The notes under the pieces: model-generated
Seen by the model: only the letters and a program-made list of their open reading frames with translations
Databases searched by the model: none
Told to the model about the DNA's origin: nothing
Shown here: piece after piece, positions 1-8,137 of the stretch
Layout of the letters: each line of letters starts with the position of its first letter
How positions within the stretch are numbered: the stretch's first letter is position 1
Translations under genes and position numbers: made by a program
From: Blastopirellula marina
GTDB taxonomy: Bacteria > Planctomycetota > Planctomycetia > Pirellulales > Pirellulaceae
NCBI RefSeq assembly: GCF_002967765.1
Contig: NZ_PUHY01000010.1
Span: 124,001-188,000 of the forward strand
Reading direction: 5' to 3'
Length of the DNA: 64,000 nucleotides

Positions 1-908
1 ATCGACATGAGTAGCGCATCTTGCCAAAGCGTTACGCCGAATACACGATCGCTGCAACACCCGATTGTTTCCAGCAACTTGCCGGAATTGGTGTCGATAA
101 CCGCAATGTTCCCTTGATCCCACAAGGTAACGTACAGCCAGCCACGGCGGTCGATGGTCATATGCCCTAGCCGTCCGATCTCGGTTCCGTTATCCAGGTC
201 GAGCATCGAATCAAGGAAGTAAGTTCGTGCCTTTTCCACGACACCATCTTCCTTTAAGGCAAACACGTTGATTCGCGAGCGTCCTGCTTCGGCGACGAAC
301 AAGAATTTACCGTTAGAGCTCAGGCAAATTCCCGTCGGCTGATCTAGACCGTCCGCCACAAGCGTAGGGCGATTGGTTGCGACATCGAACCGATACACCG
401 CGCCATTCGGCGTTTCCAACGAAGAACTATCCGGCTCTGAGAAGTAAATATTGCCACCAGGCCCGACGGCAATGGCGAACAGCGAATCGAAGCGACGTCC
501 TTGAATTCGATCGACCACCACGCTGACCATCATGGTCTCAGGGTTCCAGCGAAAGATCTTTCCTTGTTGCGAATCGAGCGTCAGCACACGCCCATCGCCA
601 TCTAAGGCCAGGCCAACCAGTGGAAGCTTCGTATCTTGTCCCATCGCTGCCGGGACTTCAAACAGAATTGATGCACCTGTTTCGGCGTTGATTTGCCCGA
701 CGGTGCCGGCATGGCGATAGTTGGTCGCCAAAACGTTTCCTTCGCCATCGCACCGAATTGCCGAATGATCCACCAAGCCGGTGGCGAATAATTCCGGAAC
801 GTTTGTGGTTGGCGTTACCGCTTCGTCAGCCACTAAGATGCTACACGTCAACCAGATGCTGGCCGCCAGCAGTAGAGCAGGGGAGCGAAGTGGAAGATGT
901 ATGCTCAT
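1..908 (-). CDS. Secreted SMP-30/NHL-type beta-propeller protein (3' end beyond the window)
   Basis: The reverse strand is open from an ATG at 908 to the window edge, so at least 302 residues are present and the C-terminus is missing. The N-terminus is a typical signal peptide (basic start, then a leucine/alanine-rich core ending near SILVADEA). The mature part has repeated short beta-propeller blades such as GDGRVLTLDSQQGKIFRWNP and LDQPTGICLSSNGKFLFVAE, the pattern of SMP-30/gluconolactonase-like and NHL proteins. An exported sugar-lactonase-like or ligand-binding propeller is the likely identity, but the metal ligands cannot be judged from the fragment. It lies 76 bp downstream of the RNase D gene on the same strand and may be co-transcribed with it. 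Confidence 0.75.
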   Translation of the reverse strand, partial: MSIHLPLRSPALLLAASIWLTCSILVADEAVTPTTNVPELFATGLVDHSAIRCDGEGNVLATNYRHAGTVGQINAETGASILFEVPAAMGQDTKLPLVGLALDGDGRVLTLDSQQGKIFRWNPETMMVSVVVDRIQGRRFDSLFAIAVGPGGNIYFSEPDSSSLETPNGAVYRFDVATNRPTLVADGLDQPTGICLSSNGKFLFVAEAGRSRINVFALKEDGVVEKARTYFLDSMLDLDNGTEIGRLGHMTIDRRGWLYVTLWDQGNIAVIDTNSGKLLETIGCCSDRVFGVTLWQDALLMS

Positions 909-984
909 GATGCAAGTACGAAATCAAGGACACGAAGAGACGATCCTTGTCTCGATAACCCTGCCATGGGCTGTTCGCCTCGGG

Positions 985-2169
985 CTACTCGGTTGAATTG
1001 TTCAAACGCTGAAACGCCAAAGGTTCATCCGCTCGAGGATCTCCGATTCTGACAACCAACGATCCGTCTAATAGGTCTTCGATCGTCTGTCCGATCACCT
1101 CGGCACGCCATCCCTTAGCCAGCGGAGGAAGGTCTCCGGCACCATCTAGATGGTAGGCCACCAGGTCGCGGACATCTTGGACGGTACACGCCAAACTTGG
1201 GGCGATACGCGCCTCACGACAAATACTTCCGAGCGCGGCGGTGAGAAACTGCCCCACGACCGTATACTGCGAATTGGCATTGCCGCGTTGATTCACCGGG
1301 CACTCGTCGTCAGGCAGCTCAAGGGCCTCGCGAACGCAGTCGGCCAAGTCTTGAATGTACGGATCGAGGTCGCGGCGATTCATGCCACGCAATGCTTTGA
1401 TCTGCGAAACTTTACTCGACTTACGCTTGGCCAATTCCACGACCAGATCGTCCCGTAGGACTCGGCGAGGTGGAACGTTTTGAGCCCGCGCGTGATGATC
1501 GCGCCAATTCCATAGCTCGCGCACAATTGCCAGCGATCGACGGTTCAGATTGCCGATCCCCGACACGCTACGCCAGCCGGGGCGGGTCGAGTAATCTTCC
1601 CAAGCTTGTTGGAATCGGTTCATCTCGGCAACCATCCACTCGGTCCGGCCAAGCTTTTCGATCTCGGCGACCAGTTGCTGGTAGATATTGTCGAGGAAGA
1701 TGACGTCATTCAGGGCGTATTCGATCTGCTGCTTCGAAAGTGGGCGGCCACGCCAATTGGTACGTGTCTCTCCCTTGGGCAAGCGTTCGCCCATCAGACG
1801 CGTAATGAGATTCCCCAGAGACACCGGGAACTCCATGCCAATCAGACCTGCCGCGACTTGCGTGTCGAATAACCGTGTGGGCCATTTTCCGGTGGCCCGA
1901 AAGCAGAAGAGGAATTCTTCGCGGGCGGCATGCGCCACAACGGTCACATTGTCACTGGTGATCAAGTCCCAGAATGGGGTCAGATCGAGCATCCCCTTCG
2001 GATCGATTACGCTCAGACCAGAACGACTCGCCACTTGAATCAAGCACAAGTCGGGCAGGTACACATCCTCCGAAATAAACTCGGTATCGAAGAAGATGTA
2101 CTGGTCAGAGGCGAGTTGCTGACAAAGGTCTTGCAGGTCACGATCGTGACGGACGTAGGTGTACTCCAC
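985..2169 (-). CDS. rnd: Ribonuclease D (DEDD exonuclease with HRDC domain)
   Basis: A 394-residue protein of usual RNase D length, a 3'-5' exoribonuclease for tRNA and small RNA maturation in the cytoplasm. Exo I is FFDTEF with D28 and E30. Exo III is YALND with Y151 and D155, the DEDDy form. An HRDC domain follows at about residues 210-290. The Exo II position, an Asp in most RNase D proteins (HAGSED in Escherichia coli), reads HAAREE here, so the third acidic ligand appears to be Glu85. The start is a GTG at 2169 giving MEYTYV; no strong ribosome binding site is visible. The family is clear, and activity with the Asp-to-Glu change is plausible but untested. Confidence 0.9.
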   Translation of the reverse strand: MEYTYVRHDRDLQDLCQQLASDQYIFFDTEFISEDVYLPDLCLIQVASRSGLSVIDPKGMLDLTPFWDLITSDNVTVVAHAAREEFLFCFRATGKWPTRLFDTQVAAGLIGMEFPVSLGNLITRLMGERLPKGETRTNWRGRPLSKQQIEYALNDVIFLDNIYQQLVAEIEKLGRTEWMVAEMNRFQQAWEDYSTRPGWRSVSGIGNLNRRSLAIVRELWNWRDHHARAQNVPPRRVLRDDLVVELAKRKSSKVSQIKALRGMNRRDLDPYIQDLADCVREALELPDDECPVNQRGNANSQYTVVGQFLTAALGSICREARIAPSLACTVQDVRDLVAYHLDGAGDLPPLAKGWRAEVIGQTIEDLLDGSLVVRIGDPRADEPLAFQRLNNSTE

Positions 2170-2316
2170 CGTCGATATCGCTTCTCATCCGTGGGGAAAA
2201 ACAAAGACTACGCGGTCCGATCCTCGCAGTTCACACTGCCCAGTATCGGATAAACTCGGTGTCGCCGCAAAGGGTGAACTCCCTCAGCGGCGAAAACTTA
2301 CCCGCTTAGGCCTAAC

Positions 2317-3942
2317 CTAAAGCAGGAATATCAGGGCAACGATTCCCAAAATAGGCAGCAGAATCGGCACACTGAAGAAAATGATATAGCCGAAGAAGCT
2401 TGGCATTTTCACGCCCCCCTCTTCTGCGATGGCTCGGACCATGAAGTTCGGACCGTTGCCGATGTAGGTCATCGCTCCCATGAACACAGCCCCCAAACTG
2501 ATCGCAACCAGGTTGTAATGAGGCTGAGCGGAAGCATCGGCCAGGGTTGTCCCGATCGCCGCCGCATCCATATTCGGGAACGCGGTCTTGAAGAACACCA
2601 GGTAAGTCGGAGCATTATCGAGCACGGACGACAAGCCACCGGTGATCCAGTAGAACTTCATTGGCGTATCGATACCGAGACTCGGGCCTTGTTCGTTCAA
2701 GATCTCGAGGGCGGGCTGCATACAGATAAAAATACCGACAAACAAAGCCGCAACTTCCACAATCGCGTGGTAGTTGAATCGGTTTTGTTGGCGGACTTCC
2801 GTACTACCGAGCCACAAGCTCAGACCGACCAAGGCCAGCTGCACGACTTCTCGCAAGTAAACATAGGGATACCAACCGATGCCTGGCAGTGGTTTGGTTG
2901 GGTCAAGCAAAGCGACCGAGAAAATCACACCCAACAGCAGCAAGGCGTTGGGCATCAAGCCGCGAATGGTGAGCGGAGTCGTCTGCGTTTCGTCACGTTG
3001 GACGTCCGAGGTCGATTCTTTTGGATAAAAGTAAAACTTGTCGATCACGAAGTAGAGACCCAGCAACATTGCGTTAGCCACCAGCCACGGCTGCCATAAC
3101 GCAATCATGGTCCATAGGAAGTCGACCCCTTGCAGGTAACCCAGGAACAACGGTGGGTCACCAATTGGCAACAAGCATCCGCCGCAATTACAAACGACAA
3201 ATATAAAGAACACGACCGTATGTTGGCGGAAACGACGTTCTTTGTTGGTTTCCAACAGCGGACGAATCAGAAGCATTGCCGCTCCGGTCGTTCCGATAAA
3301 GCTGGCCAGCAAACCACCGACCAACATGAACAGGGTGTTCGTACCAGGATGGGCTCGCAAGTCGCCAGAAATCCGAATCCCGCCCGAGATCACGTAGAGT
3401 GAAAACAGCAGAACGATAAACGGAATGTACTCTTTGAGAATCGCGTGATCGATTCGATGCCACGCAGCCCCAGGGCTCGCATCGACGTAGATGGTCATGT
3501 AATACAGCAAAGTCACACCGGCCAGGACCACCGCCACGATAAAGCGGTTGGTGTTGCTTTCCCACCAGTGCTCGGTGACTTTGAGTAAAGGGAACACTGC
3601 GATCGCACCCAGCAACATGACAAAAGGTGCCACGGCAAATGGATGTGGCAGTGAAACCTTGTGCCCGCCATGGGCGTCGGCGTGTTCTGCGTGCTCGCCA
3701 TGTGCTTCTTCACCGTGTTCACCTTCATGGTGCGCTTCCGCATGAGGTGCGGCTGCGGTACTCGCGGCAGGGGACACTGTCCATCCTGCAAACGAGGCGA
3801 TGACATAAGCAACTAGAATGACGACAATGCTGATAAGTAGAGGTTTGTCCGAACCTGAACCGCTTCCATGATGATCGTCCACCGTCTGATTTCCTCCGAT
3901 AGTCGCATGATAATCTGTCGAGGTGATACCAGCATTGCCCAT
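2317..3942 (-). CDS. NhaD/CitM-superfamily sodium:proton antiporter-like membrane protein with His-rich loop
   Basis: An inner-membrane transporter of about 541 residues with more than ten hydrophobic segments. GGLLASFIGTTGAAMLLIRP and GGLSSVLDNAPTYLVFF are the paired re-entrant signatures of the ArsB/NhaD/CitMHS ion transporter superfamily, so Na+/H+ exchange or organic-anion transport is expected. Between the first and second membrane segments is a strongly histidine- and glutamate-rich stretch (HAEAHHEGEHGEEAHGEHAE), a likely metal-binding or pH-sensing loop. The frame also opens with TTG at 3993, but the ATG at 3942 (MGNAGITSTDY) is preferred because AGGGTGG lies about eight bases upstream. 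It is divergent from mfnB, with about 295 bp between them. The substrate cannot be read from the sequence. Confidence 0.8.
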   Translation of the reverse strand: MGNAGITSTDYHATIGGNQTVDDHHGSGSGSDKPLLISIVVILVAYVIASFAGWTVSPAASTAAAPHAEAHHEGEHGEEAHGEHAEHADAHGGHKVSLPHPFAVAPFVMLLGAIAVFPLLKVTEHWWESNTNRFIVAVVLAGVTLLYYMTIYVDASPGAAWHRIDHAILKEYIPFIVLLFSLYVISGGIRISGDLRAHPGTNTLFMLVGGLLASFIGTTGAAMLLIRPLLETNKERRFRQHTVVFFIFVVCNCGGCLLPIGDPPLFLGYLQGVDFLWTMIALWQPWLVANAMLLGLYFVIDKFYFYPKESTSDVQRDETQTTPLTIRGLMPNALLLLGVIFSVALLDPTKPLPGIGWYPYVYLREVVQLALVGLSLWLGSTEVRQQNRFNYHAIVEVAALFVGIFICMQPALEILNEQGPSLGIDTPMKFYWITGGLSSVLDNAPTYLVFFKTAFPNMDAAAIGTTLADASAQPHYNLVAISLGAVFMGAMTYIGNGPNFMVRAIAEEGGVKMPSFFGYIIFFSVPILLPILGIVALIFLL

Positions 3943-4236
3943 ATCCGCCACCCTATATAGCCGTTTAAGGGACCGTGATTTCCATTTCACCAAACGGTGG
4001 GGGCTCGGGGCGAAAGATAGTCGCCCTGTTCGGGAATGGTATGTGTTTCAAACGGTAGGTTATGCTGTAAGAATTAAAACTATCAGAGGTAAGAATTCGT
4101 GCCAAGGTGGCCCCGTAAACGGTATTCCGCGTCCGATTGTGGGGGCTGTGCCGATCTCGCCAAACGAGCTAGTTACTGACGTCTGCGGACATCACCACCG
4201 CTCCCTCCCTCAAACGTTCCTTCCTTAGCCAAACGC

Positions 4237-4938
4237 ATGCAACTGCTGGTAAGCGTACGAAGCGCTGACGAGGCCCAGATCATGGGCCGTTACCCAATCG
4301 ATCGTCTCGATCTCAAGGAGCCGCTCCACGGATCGCTCGGAGCGACGTCAGTCGACACCTGGCAAGATGTCGTCCCGACATGGCATGAACGTTTTGGTGT
4401 GAGTATCGCGCTTGGCGAACTTTTGGATGGCCCCGACGCAAGTTACGTCCCCCAACAGACGGATAGCATCAAGGTGGGACTTTCCGGTTGCAGAGGTCTG
4501 TCCGATTGGCCCGACCAGCTTCGCCTTCTTTACGAATCTGCACCTGAAAGCGTTTCACGCGTCGCGGTCTACTATGCCGATCAGCAATATGCCGGTTGTC
4601 CGTTGTTTGAAGAAGTGCTGGAAGTCGCACAACATCTGGCATGCGAGACCATTTTGGTCGATACGTTTGGCAAGTTGACGGGCACGGTGCTTAACCTTTT
4701 GAGCGAAAGTGAACTAATCTCTATGCGCAATGCGGTGCACGCAATCAATTGCCAATTCGCACTCGCCGGTTCGATTCAAATCGATGATTTGCCAGCGGTA
4801 AAAACAATTCATCCCGACATCGTCGCCGTTCGCAGTGCGATGTGTCTTGCTGACCGTTCCAGCCAAATCTGTGAACAGCAAGTTGCCAAGTTTCTGAACT
4901 CGTTTCACGAGAGTCACGTAGTAACAGCACAGCAGTGA
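4237..4938 (+). CDS. mfnB: (5-formylfuran-3-yl)methyl phosphate synthase (MfnB family)
   Basis: A 233-residue TIM-barrel protein of the DUF556/MfnB family. MfnB condenses two glyceraldehyde-3-phosphate molecules to the furan precursor of methanofuran. The N-terminal MQLLVSVRSADEA and LDLKEPLHGSLGAT segments match the family. K27 in LDLKEP and K146 in LVDTFGKLTG fit the two catalytic lysines known from the archaeal enzyme, and K79 in IKVGLSG is also present. Planctomycetes carry tetrahydromethanopterin/methanofuran-type C1 genes, so a role in making the formyl carrier for formaldehyde oxidation fits. The neighbours are not obvious C1 genes, so it stands alone here. No clear Shine-Dalgarno precedes the ATG. 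Confidence 0.85.
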   Translation: MQLLVSVRSADEAQIMGRYPIDRLDLKEPLHGSLGATSVDTWQDVVPTWHERFGVSIALGELLDGPDASYVPQQTDSIKVGLSGCRGLSDWPDQLRLLYESAPESVSRVAVYYADQQYAGCPLFEEVLEVAQHLACETILVDTFGKLTGTVLNLLSESELISMRNAVHAINCQFALAGSIQIDDLPAVKTIHPDIVAVRSAMCLADRSSQICEQQVAKFLNSFHESHVVTAQQ

Positions 4939-5142
4939 ATAAGCTTGATGCGGTTGCTTAGGTGCTGAATTTGCAGTGCCCCGCTGGCGGAGGTAGAGCC
5001 TCGATTTCTACCAAAACTTGCTTGACTTTTAATTTTTCGCCTTCGATACTGTCGACTCCTTTGTGACCACCTTGCCGGTGCGACCAAGGGTTGCTTATGA
5101 CTGTTCTCGTGAGCTTTGCTTCGTTGTTAGGAGAAGTCTACT

Positions 5143-5352
5143 GTGCCAAGTTCCGTTCTCGACGCCATTCGTTTGGGTATTTGGGATTACGAACCGGAGA
5201 AAGTGGAATCGAATCGATTTGACCCGACTGTGGCCTTGCCTGGCTCGACGGAGAAACTGGACATCCTGGCACAACGCTTAGCAACCGGACTTCCTCTTTG
5301 GCATCCGGAAGATCGTCGATCTTACGACGATACCGTTCGCGCGGAAGAATAA
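5143..5352 (+). CDS. Small conserved hypothetical protein (69 aa)
   Basis: A GTG start at 5143 has a good AGGAGA ribosome binding site nine bases upstream, supporting a real gene. The soluble 69-residue product contains DAIRLGIWDYEPE, ALPGSTEKLDILAQRLATGL and PLWHPEDR. It resembles a small planctomycete family of unknown role. There is no signal peptide or membrane segment. It sits between mfnB and the polyhydroxyalkanoic-acid-system protein on the same strand, with 150-200 bp on each side, so co-transcription is uncertain. The function is unknown. Confidence 0.65.
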   Translation: MPSSVLDAIRLGIWDYEPEKVESNRFDPTVALPGSTEKLDILAQRLATGLPLWHPEDRRSYDDTVRAEE

Positions 5353-5502
5353 GCCCGCGCGGGAGCAAATTCCGCTTGCTTCCTTCTTCCAAGGACTCGC
5401 TTGAATCACCTGCCAGGCCTCTGGCGGGTTGAAATCTTTGGCCAATCAGCGAAGATTGCTGAAGACGTAAGCGTTCAATCATTCCTATCGAAGAGATAAG
5501 CC

Positions 5503-5811
5503 ATGCCCGGTTTTAAGGTGGAAGTTCCTCATTCCCTCGGCCAAGAAGAAGCGGCTAATCGCGTCAAGAGTTTGCTTGAGCATCTACGCGGTCGTTTCGA
5601 AGGCACCATCAAGGATATGGAGCAAACCTGGACCGACGACGACGTGATGCAGTTCTCGTTCAAGACGGCTGGTCTTGTCATCAAGGGAACGATGGATGTT
5701 CAACCCAGTTCCGTGATCGTACAGGGGGACCTCCCTTTCGCGGCGATGCTCTTCAAAGGACGCATCGAGAGTTCGATTCGCGAAGAACTCGAAAAGTGCA
5801 TCGCTTCTTAG
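5503..5811 (+). CDS. Polyhydroxyalkanoic acid system family protein
   Basis: A 102-residue protein starting MPGFKVEVPHSLGQEEAANR, the characteristic opening of the PHA_gran_rgn family (putative polyhydroxyalkanoate granule regulatory proteins). The family motif KVEVPHxLGxEEAxxR is followed by a beta-rich body and a C-terminal helix (ESSIREELEKCIAS). The family is named for association with PHA clusters, but it is widespread in bacteria without them and its molecular role is unclear. The stop codon TAG at 5809-5811 lies inside a 34-base dispersed repeat, so the last bases appear to be supplied by that element. It converges on the AarF-family gene. Confidence 0.8.
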   Translation: MPGFKVEVPHSLGQEEAANRVKSLLEHLRGRFEGTIKDMEQTWTDDDVMQFSFKTAGLVIKGTMDVQPSSVIVQGDLPFAAMLFKGRIESSIREELEKCIAS

Positions 5812-5841
5812 CAGTCTGTTGATTTTCTGCTTCGTTAGCGA
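5808..5841 (+). repeat. Solo terminal copy of a dispersed MITE-like element
   Basis: The 34 bases from 5808 match 44486-44519 at 32 positions; the only difference is a CT/AC dinucleotide in the middle. The left end reads TTAGCAGTCTGTTGA. Here only this end is present, packed exactly between the stop codon of the PHA-system gene (TAG at 5809-5811) and the stop codon of the convergent AarF gene at 5842. The other copy forms one end of a 184-bp palindromic element. This is probably a remnant or solo end of that element. Confidence 0.7.
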
Positions 5842-7386
5842 TCATTCGAGCCAAACTTTTACGTCCCGATGATGGTCGGCTAATTCAAAGACCGGCCCCG
5901 GGGCGTAACCACGCTTACGCACATCGCGTACGATTGCTTCTAGATCTAGCGCTTCCTGCTTAATACGGCTGAGTGTTTGGGGATCGAGAAAGTCTTCTAA
6001 TCGATCGATCGCAGATGCCGGTAGGGCGACGCACGCTTTAACGCGACCATCTCGCCGCACTTCGACTTTCATCTGCTTCGCGAGTACCGAAAAATCTTCG
6101 CTCGCTAGTTTCGGCAATATTAGGCGATCGACTTGCGTACGTTGACGCCGGATGTGCTCTTCGATCAAACGCCCCCACATCACCTTGGCGTCGAGACCTT
6201 TCAGGTAGGTAAGCACTGCTTGGAAGGCGCGCATCAGGAAGATCAATCGCGGCGGCCCGGCCATACGAAAGTTCATTCGTTGTTCACCCAGCAACTCATT
6301 CAAGCGTTCGCTCAATCGCCACTGGCTTACGTCGTAGGGATGTTCGACGCAGAATGGTTCAAACAACACACGGCAGAGGGCCGGCAAGCGTCCTGCAAGC
6401 GGTTGCAACAAGTCGGCATTGAATCCCAGACCAGCAAGTAAGGGTAGGGGAGCTTCGCATTGTCGTCGTGTTGCATCGATCAGTCGCAACAAGAATGCCC
6501 GCTCCTGGGTACTCATGCGGTAAAGCGAACCGAAGTCGTACAGAACGATCTTCGGTCCCTGAGTTCCACGCAGGAATCGTACATTGCCGGGATGTAGGTC
6601 GGCATGAACCAGACCATGCGAAAAAATGCAAGACAAAAACCAGCTAAATAGTCGCCTCCCCAGTTCTGATTTGTCGCTCTCGGACCAATTCGCTTGAACG
6701 GTTGCCCAAGAGTCCCCATCGACCCACTCGGTCACGAGAATGTTTTCGCTGGACAATGCTTCATCGACTTGGGGAACGATGATCTCGGCACAGTTGCCAG
6801 GACCAGTGGCGAATTCACGTTGATTCTTAGCTTCAATCCGATAATCGAGTTCTTCCTCGAGTCCTTCCAGAATTGTCGAGCGATAACCTTCAAGATCGAA
6901 TCCGCGACTCATGTTGCCAAATGGTTTCGCGAGCCAGCCCAGGCCTTTCAGATCGGTCAGCACCGCCTCACGAATTCCAGGGTACTGAACCTTGATCGCA
7001 ACTTTGCGACCTCCTGCAAGCGTTGCGGCATGGACTTGACCAAGCGAGGCCGCCTTACCCACGGTTTCGAACTTCTCAAACAACGTGTCTGGATCGACCT
7101 CCCAGGTTTGTTCGAGAATCGGCCGCATCGTTTGCCAGGGCAGGGGATCGGCAGATTCAAACAGATCGCCGAAAGCATCACGGCGCTGTTGATCGGCGGA
7201 GAATGCCATCATCTGCCCGACCTTCTGGGGCAGACCTCGAAGCTTACCGAGCCGCTGGGCCACGAGGCGTTGAGCAGCCTCGCGTGATTTATCGTTGCGG
7301 GTCCAGCGAAGACGGATCGATTCTTTCGCCAAGCTGGCGTACTCAAGCGTGCGGCGAATCGTTTTAGTTGGCATCAGGCTCGTCAC
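5842..7386 (-). CDS. AarF/ABC1/UbiB-family atypical kinase
   Basis: A 514-residue member of the AarF/ADCK (UbiB) family of protein-kinase-like ATPases linked to isoprenoid quinone and lipid metabolism. Visible family marks are the KxGQ motif (K55VGQ58), the alanine-rich loop AASLGQVH, the ATP-site lysine in KVAIKVQYPG, the catalytic VHADLHPGNV and the metal-binding YDFGSL. No clear C-terminal membrane anchor is visible. The frame opens with GTG at 7386; an in-frame ATG at 7374 (MPTKTIRR) is an equal or better start, and neither has a strong ribosome binding site. It follows the chemotaxis genes with a 133-bp gap and is probably unrelated to them. Confidence 0.85.
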   Translation of the reverse strand: MTSLMPTKTIRRTLEYASLAKESIRLRWTRNDKSREAAQRLVAQRLGKLRGLPQKVGQMMAFSADQQRRDAFGDLFESADPLPWQTMRPILEQTWEVDPDTLFEKFETVGKAASLGQVHAATLAGGRKVAIKVQYPGIREAVLTDLKGLGWLAKPFGNMSRGFDLEGYRSTILEGLEEELDYRIEAKNQREFATGPGNCAEIIVPQVDEALSSENILVTEWVDGDSWATVQANWSESDKSELGRRLFSWFLSCIFSHGLVHADLHPGNVRFLRGTQGPKIVLYDFGSLYRMSTQERAFLLRLIDATRRQCEAPLPLLAGLGFNADLLQPLAGRLPALCRVLFEPFCVEHPYDVSQWRLSERLNELLGEQRMNFRMAGPPRLIFLMRAFQAVLTYLKGLDAKVMWGRLIEEHIRRQRTQVDRLILPKLASEDFSVLAKQMKVEVRRDGRVKACVALPASAIDRLEDFLDPQTLSRIKQEALDLEAIVRDVRKRGYAPGPVFELADHHRDVKVWLE

Positions 7387-7519
7387 CGGGGATTGTCTGA
7401 AAGCAAGACAGGCGGGGCGAATCGAGACACCGTATGTGCCGTTACCCCTTCACTGGGTATCGGCAAGATGAAGTCGTTCGGCTTGAAACGAAGCCGTTTA
7501 TGACGATTGTAGCGACCGC

Positions 7520-8125
7520 TTACAGCGAAGTTCGCAGTAAACCACGCATGTGCGTGTGAGGCACGAACAGGATATTCCAGTTCAGTTTCTCTCGCCCCTG
7601 CATGAAGGTCGTTTGGCAGATCAACACGTCCGAGCCTTCTTGAACTTGTTCCATCAAGGCCTGCTGCAGCACGCAAACGCCGTAGTCTTGCAGGAAGGCG
7701 GGCGGGGAAGGGACAAACTCGCCGCCGATCAAACGAGCAATACGATTGAAGTAGGCACAGCCCAGAATGTTGCCGGTTTCCTTCAGAGCCGATTCTTCCA
7801 ATTCCGACCATTCGATTTCGGTCGAGACTTCTTGCTTCATCAAGGAAGCAGCCAGGCGACGTCCATTTTCTTCGTCGAAGGTCAAGATGAACGTACCGCC
7901 GACGTCGCCGCCGATTGTCAGCACGACCATCGTTAACAGTTCCATCCCCAGGTCGAACTCCTGGGTCACTTGTTCCAGTGGAAGTTCGCGCACGCAGTCC
8001 AGCGACAACGTAATCGCCCCACCTGTCCAGATGCTCATCGCGGAGGAAGCTTCTTCGGTGGCTTCGCTCAAGATGTTGTGTAAGACCTGGAGGCGGTCCA
8101 CGGAATTGGTAGTTGCCGTATCCAT
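7520..8125 (-). CDS. cheC: CheC-family chemotaxis phosphatase/adaptor
   Basis: A 201-residue CheC/CheX-fold protein, a family that dephosphorylates CheY-P. The second active-site helix is intact in ESALKETGNILGCAYFNRI (E and N three apart). The equivalent N-terminal helix, ILSEATEEASSAMS, lacks the Asn, so this looks like a single-site CheC. A good AGGGGAA ribosome binding site precedes the ATG at 8125. It is the last gene of the minus-strand chemotaxis cluster, 12 bp after cheA, so translation is probably coupled. The C-terminal half contains a longer beta segment (WNILFVPHTHMRGLL) typical of larger CheC proteins. Confidence 0.85.
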   Translation of the reverse strand: MDTATTNSVDRLQVLHNILSEATEEASSAMSIWTGGAITLSLDCVRELPLEQVTQEFDLGMELLTMVVLTIGGDVGGTFILTFDEENGRRLAASLMKQEVSTEIEWSELEESALKETGNILGCAYFNRIARLIGGEFVPSPPAFLQDYGVCVLQQALMEQVQEGSDVLICQTTFMQGREKLNWNILFVPHTHMRGLLRTSL

Positions 8126-8137
8126 CTGATTCCCCTA

